Below, in pieces: positions 1-16,014 of a stretch of 64,000 nt of DNA (the first letter of the stretch is position 1; each line of letters opens with the position of its first letter). The translations under genes and the position numbers were made by a program. The stretch comes from Colius striatus (taxonomy: Eukaryota; Chordata; Aves; Coliiformes; Coliidae). The notes under the pieces are model-generated. The model searched no databases, had not been told where the DNA came from, and was given only the letters and a program-made list of their open reading frames with translations. Location of the stretch: positions 92,563,867-92,627,866 of the forward strand of contig NC_084760.1 in the NCBI RefSeq assembly GCF_028858725.1. The letters run 5' to 3'.

Positions 1-289
1 ATTGTGCTGTGCTGAGTATAGATTATATAATGTAGAATTCAAGTATGGGTATAGTAAAACAAAATTTCACACAATTTTGTGAGTTTAAAGAGAGTTGTAA
101 TAGATCAAGTGAATAGCTTCTCTGATACATATCATGAACAGCACTTAAAATAGATGAGCTAGAACTAGAGCACGCAGGGGTATGCAATCGTTATGTAGTG
201 AAAAGCCCCTGAATATGCCAGCACTTCTCGAATGATCTGAAATAATCTTGCCTTTATCAGAAAATCCTAATTCTTCTTAAATGTTTTAG
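1..289 (+). other. FBXO28: FBXO28 intron, 3' part
   Basis: AT-rich intronic sequence that ends in a pyrimidine-leaning acceptor with AG at 288-289. No coding or repeat signal was recognised. The upstream exons, including the F-box, lie outside the window to the left. Confidence 0.85.
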
Positions 290-485
290 GTAATAGATGA
301 GATTTATCGTGTGCTAAGGTATGTAAACTCTACAAGAGCTCCTCAGAGAGCTCATGAAGTTCTTCAAGAACTAAGGGACATTTCCTCCATGGCTATGGAA
401 TATTTTGATGAGAAGATTGTTCCAATACTGAAAAGAAAGATGCCTGGGTCAGATGTATCGGGACGTCTGATAGGAACTGCCCCAG
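290..485 (+). CDS. FBXO28: FBXO28 penultimate coding exon
   Basis: This exon encodes the mid-region of F-box only protein 28, a substrate receptor of SCF (SKP1-CUL1-F-box) ubiquitin ligases. It reads VIDEIYRVLRYVNSTRAPQR and continues through EYFDEKIVPILKRKMPG to GRLIGTAP, which I recognise from the vertebrate protein. The true start is the acceptor AG at 288-289, not an ATG. The donor GT is at 486-487. The last base (G, 485) joins the first two bases of the next exon to make a glycine codon, so the exon ends in phase 1. The F-box itself is encoded further left. Regulation cannot be read from this fragment. Confidence 0.96.
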
Positions 486-2242
486 GTATTAATTCCAATG
501 TAAAGTTTTCTTGAGGTTTTTTTTTCCTGTAAAAATTTACAGCACTGTATCTTTTTAAAGCTCCTTCCCTGAACTGTGAGCTTTATTACATAAATATTGA
601 TACTTATTTCTTAGGAATGCTAACTGAAATTCATTTGCTTTGAAATTTAAGGAGTCTTTGTACTACCAAAAGAACAAACACTTGAATGTATGTTACAGTT
701 ATGTATGTTACACTGTAACAATATGTTACAGTGTGTATTCATTAAGCAAATGCAAATGCTTTTGTGCCACCAATGAGTGAGACTTTATCACTGCACTTGC
801 TTGAAATGTGGCACATGAGATGACACCTCGATGCCTTTTATTTTTAGGATGGTCAGCAAATGAATTGCCCTAAGCTGTTGTAGTGCTCTAGAACTAGAAC
901 GTACTTGCATGTGCTTTTTTTTTTCACTGTCCTGAGGCACCAATGTGAACACTACCAAGCAAAATACGATAATAGTGGAAAGGCACTTAAAGTAACAGTC
1001 TGTAAAGAAGCTGTCAAACTGGTCCTTCATATACTCAGACTTTCCAGGACTTTTGTGAACCAAAGTCTAAGGCAGTTGCCTCATATAATGGCCAAAAGGA
1101 AAAGGTTTACAGAAGCGCAGTGTTTTCACTGTGCTGAACATCAGCATGCTTCTGAGGAACTGTGAAATTAACCCCTTGAGAGGATAACTTAGTGCAAATG
1201 AAAAAAAAAATAGAACTGATAGGCCTGACTGTGGGAGCTGCTTGTTTCTGGTATGTCCTCTCCATCCTTTTTGCCTTAAGTGTGAATACCATCCCTTAAT
1301 TACATCCTGTTAATTAGACCTCAGTTCCATTGAGTATTGAAGTATTGCCCAAACCCATAATTGGTGTCAACTGGCTTTTCAAGGCCAAGGCTTTATGTGG
1401 CATAAAACCACCTATCTTGTGTTGAGGGAGGAGCATAACCTATCTAATGGCAGCCTTTTAGTGTCACATAACTGGAGCTGTGTTGGCATCTTAAAGGGGA
1501 AAAAAAAGAAGGAGGAGGACTGTTCTCTCTCTGCAGTGCTTAAAAATTGCATCTTACTTGCACGGCATTGCAAGAAGAGTAAAATGATGGAAAAAGCAAC
1601 AGATACAATAAAGAAATTATACATTATCTGTTAGTCTGCTTAATTTAGAGGAACTTTGTTAAAACCAAGCTAAAATTCCAGAATGGTTTTAGTACTTAGG
1701 AAGAGTGAGTCTAAAGAAACATGGAAAATAAATTCCTGTATTCTGAAATGGAAGTCAAAGTGAAATACCTTGTTAAGCCTCAAACCACAAAATTTAGGAC
1801 TTTTCTGCTATCTTAGTTGTAGACAGCTATTGTACTGCACTGTTGAAATACATTTATTTATTCGAACTGTTCTGTAGGAACTAATTTGTAGGCATGTTGT
1901 GGGTATTTGACTTAATATCTGTGATACTAAGTTTAGGCAACAGCATAGTATGTCTGTGTAATTTTTGATACAGCAAAATGAGAGGGCCTTAGATACAGAG
2001 AATGAATGATGAGCTGTTTTCCATATTACTGAAAATCAAGTATTTTAAATTAAATTACTTGTTCTCAGAGATATCACACATGCCTGTTAGACACTGACTA
2101 AATCTGTTTACATGTTCACATAACTTGCATTCAGATTCATGTTAGGAGAGCAGGGATAAGCAAAATAAGAAAACTGGGACACTATTTCTACCTTTGTCTT
2201 AAAGCTGAAGAATATTAATCACAGTTTTCTCTGAAGTTCCAG
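486..2242 (+). other. FBXO28: Last FBXO28 intron
   Basis: Intron of 1,757 bases with GT at 486 and AG at 2241-2242. It contains the motif ATGTTACAGT repeated with inverted partners around 687-737 and otherwise no recognisable element. The small open frames here lack family motifs and run on both strands, so they are not called. Confidence 0.9.
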
Positions 2243-2631
2243 GGCCTTCAGCAGCACTGACGACAATGCAGCTGTTCTCCAAGCAGAACCCTTCAAGACA
2301 GGAGGTTACCAAACTCCAGCAGCAAGTAAAAGCGAATGGCTCGGGTGTGACGGCCCTGAAGCGGGAAATCTCCGAGCTTCGTGTCAAAGTGCAAGAGCAA
2401 CAGAAACAACTCCAAGATCAAGATCAGAAACTGCTTGAGCAAACCCAAATCATAGGTGAACAGAATGCCCGATTGGCTGAGCTTGAACGCAAGCTGCGAG
2501 AGGTGATGGAGAGTACAGTAGGAACTTCTTCGGGTTCTGGCTCAAATGAACAATCTCCTAGAAAACGGAGGAAGGCGGTTGAATCCACAGACAGTCCTAG
2601 GAAATCTAAGCGCCTTCGAAGCAGGAAATAA
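2243..2631 (+). CDS. FBXO28: FBXO28 last coding exon (C-terminus)
   Basis: This exon encodes the C-terminal 128 or so residues of FBXO28, from GPSAALTTMQLFSKQNPSR to the terminal KSKRLRSRK and a TAA stop at 2629-2631. In order it holds a heptad-like glutamine, glutamate and leucine-rich segment (LQQQVKANG to LREVMESTV) that is very probably a coiled coil, then a Ser/Gly linker, then a strongly basic tail that could act as a nuclear localisation signal. SPRKRRK at 2554 matches the place of human Ser344, which I recall as the CDK1/2 site linking FBXO28 to MYC regulation. A second SPRK occurs at 2593. The first codon is split with the previous exon. Confidence 0.97.
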
Positions 2632-5200
2632 CTTGGGAGTCAATGCCACCTTCAGGAGGATACACTGCTTTAGTGGCCCAAGCAGGTCTACTTGTTTGGA
2701 TACTTAGGCTGCTGTCTCTTCAAAACACCACTTAGACTTGAACAGTAATTTTCCTTCATTAAGACTTTTCCCCTGCTTTCTGTATGGGTGGGCCTAATGC
2801 ACAGAATCGTTAAGATTTGCAATAGTTACATACTAACCAGACCTGTTCTGTTATGTTTGGAAAGGTTAATTTTTTTTTTTCTCTGTGCAGATGTGTTTTA
2901 AAGTAAACTTATTTGTGTTTATGCATATGTTCACATAACATCTTAAATAAATTCAGTCTTAACTGAACTAAAAAGCTAAGCGTAAAAACAGATGTCCTGT
3001 TCACTTGAAAGAAAGATCCCCTTTCAAAATCTTGTTTTGGAGAACTTGACCTTTTTTGTTACAAGTGACCTTGTCTGGAATGTCTGAAAAGTAGTTAATG
3101 CTTTTCAGGAATCTCTGTAATCAGTAACACTGACTTCTTAAGCTACAGCATTGGCTATATATTTTTGTAAACTTATAAGGAAGGGCCTTCTATCCAGTCT
3201 TCCCATGCACACCCCCTGGTTCTAGGTCTTGGGAGCCATATTCTACATTTGCATGGATAGATGCATGTACAGCTTAGCCTGCAAAAGCACTTGCCTGAAA
3301 TTGGTCTGAACTCTATAAAAAGACCTATAAAGCAATGTCTTTGTTCCTCGGCCATAACGGTGTCTGCTTTGGGCCCAACTGCTTTCTTATAGTGAGGTGG
3401 GCCCGTGAAGCCAGCTGCCAGAAAGCTGGAACCCAGGCCATGTACCTGCCACTCTCTCTGCCTGTAGACTGCAGGTGATGTTAGCCAAAGCTGGTGAACT
3501 GAGAAGCTGCCTGTGCATTGCTTGATTCATCGGCCAACACCTGATTGGTGTCAGACAAATTGTCCCTACAATGAGGGGGACATCAAAATATGATGTATGA
3601 TGGGAAAAACTTTATTTTGTATGTATGTGTTGGGGGTGGGGTGGAAATTTCTCTGTAACGCTGGTGACAATGTTCTAAGCTTTCCTTATCCTGAAAGGTA
3701 AATCACTTCAGACAAAGCTTTAATTTCTTTTGCACTTCTGTTTTGAGCTTGTAACTAACTGGAAAAGCATGTCTTGCACTGTTCAGTCTCTCTGGTCACT
3801 TTAACAACCTCAGAGTTGTGCACAGTGATTTTTTTTTTCCCCCAATCTGTATATTTTTGGAACTTTATACAAATACCATTGTCCTTGGTTTTGTTTTCAT
3901 GTACTAAACTATGTAGCTTTATCATTTGACTTACGTTTTCTTTTTTTTTTTTTTGATGACGAGGTGGGAACGCTGCGTTCAACTTGGTATGGCACTGAAA
4001 ATGCAAACGCTACATTTGTAGCTGTTCCAAAATCTTGGTAGTATTACAAGGAGTTAAAGTGCAAATTTCTCTTACATTTTGTACTGCTGTCAGCATAACA
4101 AAGGGGTTGTATTTAAATCACCAAACAAATCAAAATCTGGTCAAATGTTAGGTAAAAATGGGAAAACAGACATTTTCCCCAAAACTTCAGCTACAGTTTT
4201 TACTTCTAAAATGTATTTGCTCATATCAGAAGTAACATTGCAAAAGCCTGACTGTTGGCAGATGTTTAATTTTCAAATAAACTTGTGCAGTAGTTTGAGC
4301 CTGTTTCTGGAGAAAAGTATGAAGGAAATGATAAAAGGTTACCTGGGGAAAGGTTTCACTGTTAAAGGAGCATTTGCTATTATTACTCTTGCATGGCTCA
4401 GAAGTTTTTTTGTTGTTGCAGATTCCTTCAAGATAGACATCAGCTGTTTGGTTTGAAAATAGTAGCATTGACTTTATCTTTTAAAATATAACCTTTTTGA
4501 GTTAAAGGGCCATCATGATGGCTATAATAAGTGTGTATCATTTGATACAGATTAATTTAATGTCATTCATGAAGACAAATTCATGTAACGGTCCAACTCC
4601 CACATAGCTGGGGTTGAATGCTTCTAAGCATCTCTAAACCTGTGAATTGCATTTATTCAAAAGTTTTATTTGTACATCTCAGGTTTCTTTATTAACTTCT
4701 GGGAGCTGAAAGCAACTTCCCCTCCCCCTCCACAATATACAAATCGTTTGAGGTTATGTTGATGACTCTCTGGCTGTGTGTAAACTGAGCTGGAAAGAAC
4801 AACAGCAGCCTATTGTTATATGAAACGTTCTCCTTGAACGGTGCCAACTTGGAACCTTCACCCCAAGGAAGTGTCACGTGCTACAAGTTAGCAGGTGTAT
4901 CCTGATCCTCTGCGTGCCACCACTTAAAGTAAAATTGAAACTTAAGGGCTGGAGGGAAAGGTTACAAGCAAGTTCTGAGAAATGCCACAACAAAGGTACA
5001 CCACTACTTCCTTTTCACTTCCTGGGGAGGAAGAGTGACATCAGTATCAGAGGGCTCTCAGATTGGAATATACCTTAGTGGTATGGATAGAATGTAGAAA
5101 ACAGGATGAACTAATACTTTAGAGAAAATAGCTGGAATGTTAACTTCTGACACTCTATTGTCCCTTATTAAATAAAAAAGGATGCATTTTGCAAGATAGT
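2632..5200 (+). other. FBXO28: Probable FBXO28 3' UTR with alternative poly(A) sites
   Basis: AT-rich sequence downstream of the stop. AATAAA hexamers lie at 2946-2951, 4276-4281 and 5171-5176. Mammalian FBXO28 is known to have a long 3' UTR, so any of these could be used; sequence alone does not decide. The 125-codon open frame at 4079-4456 has no recognisable motif and is treated as chance. Confidence 0.55.
2946..2951 (+). terminator. FBXO28: Poly(A) signal AATAAA, proximal FBXO28 candidate
   Basis: Canonical hexamer 315 bases after the FBXO28 stop. A GT-rich downstream element is not obvious, so use of this site is uncertain. Confidence 0.45.
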
Positions 5201-8039
5201 AACAAGTTGTTAATAGCCTGGAGTAAAACTAAATCACTTTTGACTAAACGTCTATGCAAGTTTCATGAGTTGATGAGTATCAGCCTTGAAAATTACAGCT
5301 TTGGTGGCTGTTAGTGATTGTATCATCTGTTCAAGGGAGAATATCAAACTAGTGAGACTAAAATGTAGTTTACAAAGTTACACAAAAAATCATTTTATTT
5401 GCAGCCAGTACTCGTTTTTAATACTTGTAGCAAGGGCTGAAAGTGAACAGCTCAAGGTTGAAAGAGATAGTTTCTTAAAATAGCTTAAAATGTCCATCTT
5501 TTCAATTTCTCTTTCTAAAAACAGTAGTTTGCTTTGTAAACTGGTTTTTATTTCATAGTAGAGTTTGGGATTTGTTCCAGATTTGTGTTATCTAGTGAGC
5601 ATGGTGGAAATGGTGTAAGAAGATACCACAATGGTACTTTTTTGGTGGGGAAAGCTGTTTGCAAACAAAGCTTGCTCTCCACATGGAACAATTTAAATGT
5701 GAACACAGTATACAAGCACTTTCTAAACAAGGGCTAATGGATGTAATAGGTGGAAGCCCTGAAGGAAGAAAGATTTCCTTTGTAACAACATAGATTTCTC
5801 AGATTAAAGAACAGATAGAAACAAATGTTAACATCTTCTATCCCCCAACACTCTCTCAGCATAGCACACTAATCACAATAGTTCATTAATAGTATGAGGA
5901 TGCCTTCATGTGATTCCTTAATGTAAAAAGTAAGACTGTACTGAAGAGTTTAACTGCGATCTTTTAACAGTTAATTGTGGGAACCAAAAAGACTGTCTAA
6001 GGAATTTTGAACATCAAGAGCCTCTTGAAAATGAGATTATATAGGATATAGTTAAATGTGTCCTCAGATAGGAGAGGACTGCCTGATATCTTGGGAGTTC
6101 CTGATGGTTTTAAGAAAGTAACTGGCAAGTTACAGTCATGGATTCTTATTTTGTTCATTAGTAAACTTTGAGTATTTGGTAGCAACATTTCTGCTAGTCA
6201 TGAACTATTCTGATACTCTCCAGTTCCATTCCTTTACTACTTGCCACCCTAACTGGACCAGCTCACTTGTCCATTTGCTCTCCACCTTTGCAGTTGTGCT
6301 TGCTGGATCACACCTTCCTAGATGGATGAGGATTCACTGCCAGCTTTGGTTTAGTCGTAACTGAGCACTCTGAGATGTTTGGTTTAGCTTTGAGCCAGCT
6401 GGAGACACGGCGGGATCTCTGTCTTCTGAAGGGAAAATGTCAGATATAAAAACTGTTAGCTTGCTGAAGGCTTAATATGTCTGCATTTGTTATATGGACT
6501 GCTTAAACCAGAAAGACTGAGTGATTAAATAGGACAAAACATGGCACTCTAGGACACTTGGGCAATTAAATTTTCCAAAGCTTTCCTGTTTATTATTTTT
6601 CTCAGTTGTTTAAGCTTTGTTTCGCTGCTGTGGAACGTTAAGTTTATCAATCTGGGATCTTCTATTTAATTACCCTACTCAAATTTGTGACCATTAACAA
6701 ACCTCTGTAAATTTGCAGTGCTGTAAATCCTTGTGTGTCCTCAATTCCTGATCTGCTCTCTCCTCCAATGCTCCTGTCGACAATTGCAACCTTTCTTATC
6801 AGCAGGCACATTCATTCTTTTAGCTGGGTCTTTCCCACAGACGAGAAGGTCTTTAGCACAGCAGTGGATAACAGTGCTAATATTTGAACTATGACAAGAA
6901 GGGAACAGTTTCAGAAGCATTACATACAGTGTTTAGAATACAGTTGAGTGAGTGACCCTGGCAATTTTGCAGTCAGCTTCTGCACTGGTAACTCAAAAGC
7001 ACTTCCTGGTTTATTGTGTAGCAGTCACTGAGCAAAAAGTAAAAGTGAACATCCTTTGCAAGGACAAAATGCCTTGGTGAAATCTAAACATGTCTTTTAC
7101 CTCTTATGCTGCACCAGTCCTCACAAAGTTTACAAAATTACTATTGTGTGACTAAGGAGGGAAAAGCTATGAATAAACTTTTCTACTTGCTTCCTTTTTA
7201 ACTTCTGATTCACATCCTAATATGCACAGATGGAAAACACATGTATGAAAAAAATATTCATGAAGCTGTTATCTTTTCTAGATCTGTGCTTTGTCCATTG
7301 CCTGAGATTGTAAACATTTTGAAGTAGGGGTAGTATTGCCCCTACATTTGCAGTTACACATAGGGCTTTTAGCAGCTAGTAGATACTAGCTTTGAAAATT
7401 CGTTATTACTTTTAAATTTTAAGTGATACATCATAAACCTTGAGATATATTTCACTAATGGAGAAGGTATAATTTATTTTGTGCTTTTTCTGTTGTGTTT
7501 ATGACTATTATTGGTTTAGATGATTTTGAATGGATTTATGGACAACTAAAATTCCAAGCAAGTAGTCATTCAGCTTCTACATAAAGCAATCTTTGTGACT
7601 CAGCTGCCCACAGTCAATGTTATATGAGAAATAGATGCAGCGACAGATTAAATGGAGCTTAGCTCAAACAGAGAAGCTTGTCAAAGAAGTTCTTAAAGTA
7701 TCTTACCACAAAAAACCCAAAGAAAATGGGAGTCCTTGGCACAGGCATTTTGCGTTGTTAATAATCTTCCTTCAGTCAGCTTACAGAAATTTAAATTTTG
7801 GACAAATGACAGGCAGTCCTTACAACCACACATCTCTTACCTTTGGAAAAGTGTTTTTTAAAGAGCTGCTCTAAGAGACCGTTTCTGTTTCTAGTCACAA
7901 GAAAGCAAGTTGGATTTGACTGTCCGGCCTGCCCGGGTATCTGTAGTGGCTTCTGGGCAGGTTGTCCCAACAACGGAGGAGGGTAGACAGAAATCACAGA
8001 CTGCTAAACTTGTACAAACATCATTAAAGGCGGCTGGGG
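5201..8039. other. FBXO28-DEGS1 intergenic region
   Basis: No recognised gene, RNA gene or interspersed repeat. Short open frames appear on both strands without family motifs. G+C rises sharply from about 7.9 kb toward the DEGS1 CpG island. Distal FBXO28 3' UTR may extend into the left part. Confidence 0.6.
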
Positions 8040-8750
8040 AAGCGGAGAGGGTAAACATGAAACCGGTGAGGCTTCACCTGCTCAACTTCGCGGAGGCCAG
8101 CTCGTCTCGGTACGGCGCTGAGCGACAAAGGAGCTTCGGGTTCCCCGAGCGCCTAGGCGCGAAAGGGCTCCCGGGGACGGAGCCGGCGTTACCAGCCGAG
8201 AATTTTCGCCCCCTCCTTAAATATTATCTATGCGTGCGGCGTTATTAAAGGCAACCGCAGCGCGGGCAGCGCCATTGCCGCTTGAGGAGACTCGCTCCCT
8301 CCCCGCGCCCCGCTGCCCTGAGGCGGCAGCGCGCCGCGGCCGCTCTCGCCCCACAGCCCGTCCCCCCAGGTGTCCCCCGTCTGAGGCCAAGGCCGCGCAG
8401 GACGGCCGGCACTGGCCGCAAGTCAGTCACGCCGCCGCAGGAACAGGCTGAGGCAGCCTGCCCGGGCCGTCCTAGGGCAGAGCAGTGCAAGCTCTCCCCC
8501 GAAGAGGGGGGCGGACATACACGACTTCTCGCTGGCGGAAGCGGGGGCCCAGGGGCAGCCGCTGCCTTCCCATCCGCCGCAGCCGCAGCGTTGAGCAGCA
8601 GCGGGGCGCCGGAGGCCGAGAGAACCATCCCCCGGCCCCTCAGGCCGCGGCTTGGCCGAGCGCCTCACCCCGCCCCGGCCCGCGCTTGCGAGCGGAGGGC
8701 GAGAGGTGCTGGCGGTGACGGAGTCTGCCAGCCCTGACGGCCGGCAGCAG

Positions 8751-8755
8751 CCAAT
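8751..8755 (+). promoter_or_regulatory. DEGS1: CCAAT box of DEGS1
   Basis: CCAAT in direct orientation, 60 bases upstream of the TATA box and about 90 upstream of the expected start site. This is the usual spacing for NF-Y-type sites. Confidence 0.6.
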
Positions 8756-8810
8756 GGGGACAGAGCACGGGGTGGCGGGCGGGGCGCCCGCCGAGCCGCC
8801 CCCGCGGCGC

Positions 8811-8816
8811 TATAAG
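8811..8816 (+). promoter_or_regulatory. DEGS1: TATA box of DEGS1
   Basis: TATAAG embedded in GC-rich sequence. Transcription would be expected to start about 30 bases downstream, near 8841, giving a 5' UTR of roughly 75 bases before the ATG at 8918. The start site is an inference. Confidence 0.65.
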
Positions 8817-8917
8817 GCGCGGTGCCGGAGCAGAGCGCGAGTCCGGGGTTGCGGCGCTGGGTAGAATTCGCGGGTGGGCTGGTAGACGGGGCGGTTGGGG
8901 GGCGCCGCGCTACCGCC

Positions 8918-12908
<3,991 letters not shown>

Positions 12909-13480
12909 ACTTCTGGCAACCAAAAATCTTTGAAATGTCTGCTTGCTTTAAAGTGGCTGGTATAAGGTCTCTTGCTTAAGCTGTTCACCATTCCGCTGAA
13001 TTAAGATCTACAGCAACATAGCAATGCACCCTTCAGGATTTTGTAGCAGACTCCTACCAGCTGTAACATTCCATGCAGCCCTCAGATTCAAGTTTTAATG
13101 TGTATTTAATGTGTTTGCCTAAGGATCAGTGTTAAGTGCATAATGCTAAATCACTTTGTTACAGAGTTTCCTTTGGTAGGTATTAAACCTCTATAAAATA
13201 TCTGACTCTTGGTATTTTCAAAGTTCTCAATGTAATATACTGCCCACAACATGCTGTTTAGATGCCTGTAGAGAATTGACAGTAAGTTAATTCTAAACTA
13301 ACAAGATTTGTTAATGTAAACTTTCTGTTGAACCCGTTTCCTGACTTATGGATGGAAGAACTGAATTTGCACAGAACTGTTAAGTCTGCTTTTGTTTATA
13401 ATATGGAACATGTCACTTGAAGTGTTGCTTTGAAGTTCTGCCTTTTCTACTGTAATAAATACCTTAAAGGAGCAATCCGT
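12909..13480 (+). other. DEGS1: DEGS1 3' UTR
   Basis: Sequence from the stop codon to about 20 bases beyond AATAAA at 13454-13459. The cleavage point is inferred from the usual 10-30 base spacing. Confidence 0.75.
13454..13459 (+). terminator. DEGS1: Poly(A) signal of DEGS1
   Basis: AATAAA 546 bases after the stop, followed within 60 bases by a T/GT-rich stretch (GGATTGTGTGGCTTGTCTTCTG region). This is the first canonical hexamer downstream of the gene. Confidence 0.75.
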
Positions 13481-15801
13481 CAGAATGAAATTGGTATCTC
13501 TGAGATGGATTGTGTGGCTTGTCTTCTGTGTAAAAAGGTGGGGAATTTGGGGGTATTGCCAACTTTGTGGGTCCCCACCTGCTGCCTATGTTAGCATCCA
13601 GATGAAGTAGCTGGCAATAGAGTTGTATTGTTCAAGTCAGTAGGTAACCTAATATAAATGAGTAGGCCTTAAACACTGGGGGGGAAAAAAAAAACTTGCT
13701 ACAGTCTGGGGTTTTTCTTATCTACAGCAAAAATGATTAGGCGTGTCCAAACTGGTTTGGCTGTTGCCATAGTTTTAAATGCTCAGTCTATAAATATTTA
13801 CACTCATGGGGAAATTTGGCTTGTGTGGAAAACTGAATCAATAGAAGCAGATGCTGTTCTGACAAACAAGGCTAGTCATAATCATTGACAACTCTACTTT
13901 ATCGAGTGTGTTAGTTACCTGTGTACACAGAAAGGTGTTGCTAAACTATCTTGGGCTTTTTTCCTGAACCTACAGTACATAAACACTTGTGTGTCTTGCA
14001 TATTAAAATGTGGTGAGAGCACAAGTGCTCATATCAAATTTTGTGCTTAAGAAGTTTTTTATACTGGGAACAGAGAACAGATAGACTTGCCGAACAGCAT
14101 GATATATTTGCTGTCATCTAAACCATTGATAATGGCTTTAAGCTATGAAGGATGGCAACAAATCACCCTTAAATCTCAAACAATGATCTCTTGGTACGTT
14201 CCTTGCTGATCTGAAAGATGGAGTCTGATATAGGTGGGAGTCTTGTTTGTAGTCCACACTGGTCATCTGTAAATAATGCAATTTTCAGATGCCTTCAGCT
14301 CTTGCTTTTTGTGTGTTTTTTAGAAGGGGTTGAGTGCCTGACAAGAACCCTTGCTTGCAATCCTGTTCTTAATGTGTTTTAAGTGGGGGCCCTTATCTGT
14401 GGTTAAGCAATAGAAATGGTATAAAAATGTGTTAACCACTTCAAGTGACTTCATGGTGATACCAAAAATATGCTAGCTAGCCAGCATATTGCTCAGGGTA
14501 GAGTGTAATGTCAAAATACACTTTATCCAATATACTTACATGTAACTAAAAAGCAAAGATTAATATTAGGTGAATTTTTGACTGGTCTCCTTATGCTAAA
14601 GTACTTAAAACTTTAGAGACATTTGGTATTTTTAAAGCTGCAAGACTGGCTCTGTTGAATGGTGGCATAGATGAACTGTTAAGAATCAATGACTTAGTTT
14701 TCTTCTGAGTAGAAAGGAGACTAGTTGAAAGATTTAAATAGGCTTAAGTTGCAAAATGGTTAAGCTACTTCTACCTGACTCCTCAATTTAAAAAGTGAAA
14801 AGTGGAATTAAAGCTCTTTGGTGTTTGGTGTCAGTGGCTTTACTGTAGCTGGATAAAGGATGGAATGTGTCTCTAAAAAGTTTTATGGCTACAAGCTAAA
14901 AAGTTTAGTTATCTTAGGTGAATACTTGAGATAACCAGAGTTTAGAATCAAATCTGTACATGTGGGCTGTTACCTACTTGATGGAATTGCTGATGTCCCT
15001 TACTGTCCTCCTAATGGGTAGTGCAAGTGTAAATTTGTGCTTTTAAACAGGTCTGAAGTTGCCATCTGTCTTGCTTAAAATAGAAAATGTTGCTTTAAGG
15101 TGTTCTGACTATGATATTCCCTTTTAGCTCTGATTATACATGCTATTTTCACTTTAAGAACTGCAGAATGGTGGGGAATTCTGAGGGCAATATCTACACT
15201 TGCCATAATCTTTCTGAAACATCTGCTACTGGCCACTTATTAGACAACACTTACTGGACTAGGTTAATCTGAGCCAGTGAGACTAAAGTTTGGGTCTAAC
15301 CCATTGTGTTGATTTTTGGAAGCATTAGTAACTACCACTCTTAGGCATATAATTCTTAAGAGGTCTTGGTATCTAACTTTGGCAATAGGGGCTTTTCCAG
15401 AGGCAGATCATACGAAAGATAACCCATACTGCAGCATAGTTTCATCCCCTGAACAGTTGGAAGTGTTTCTGAACCACTGGTAAAAGGAATTGAGAGCAGC
15501 TGGACTACTTTGGCTTGTTTGATACATTCTAAATGAATAACTAGTTTTCTCCAGCCATAATGTGGGATTTAGTCAAGGCATGGCACAGAAATAAGAAACA
15601 TTGTTTAAAAAAAATAAACTATATGAGTGGTCTAGGTATTTTTAAGGAATTAAATAATGTTCATTATTGCTGTTAAGATACATCTGGCAGAAACAGGTTG
15701 GTATGTTTTTTGAAATATTTTATCTAAAAGTTGGAGGGAGCTTTGACTAACCAGTGAACAAATTAAACCTAAAGAGTATCAAGAACTCTGACAGCTAACT
15801 T

Positions 15802-15803
<2 letters not shown>

Positions 15804-15848
<45 letters not shown>
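15804..15848. repeat. (TA)n microsatellite
   Basis: About 45 bases of alternating T and A, interrupted once by a G. Likely length-variable. Confidence 0.95.
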
Positions 15849-15985
15849 AAATGTGTTCCATTGGAATGGATTAACTTTGGCCTTTCTGCATGATTGTTAG
15901 GGGTTTTTTCCTTTCTAACTAAAGCATTTTCCTAGTTTGGCAAAGCTCTACTTTATGTGAAATTAGCCGAGAGTTTAACTTTCAA

Positions 15986-16014
15986 AACACAGCTGACTTT
16001 GGGTCAGCTGTGTT
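15986..16014. repeat. Short inverted repeat
   Basis: AACACAGCTGA and its exact reverse complement, separated by 7 bases. No neighbouring gene feature explains it. Confidence 0.8.

Noticed and set aside
4079-4456. 125-codon plus frame downstream of FBXO28
   Set aside because: Lies in the probable 3' UTR, AT-rich codons, no recognisable domain.
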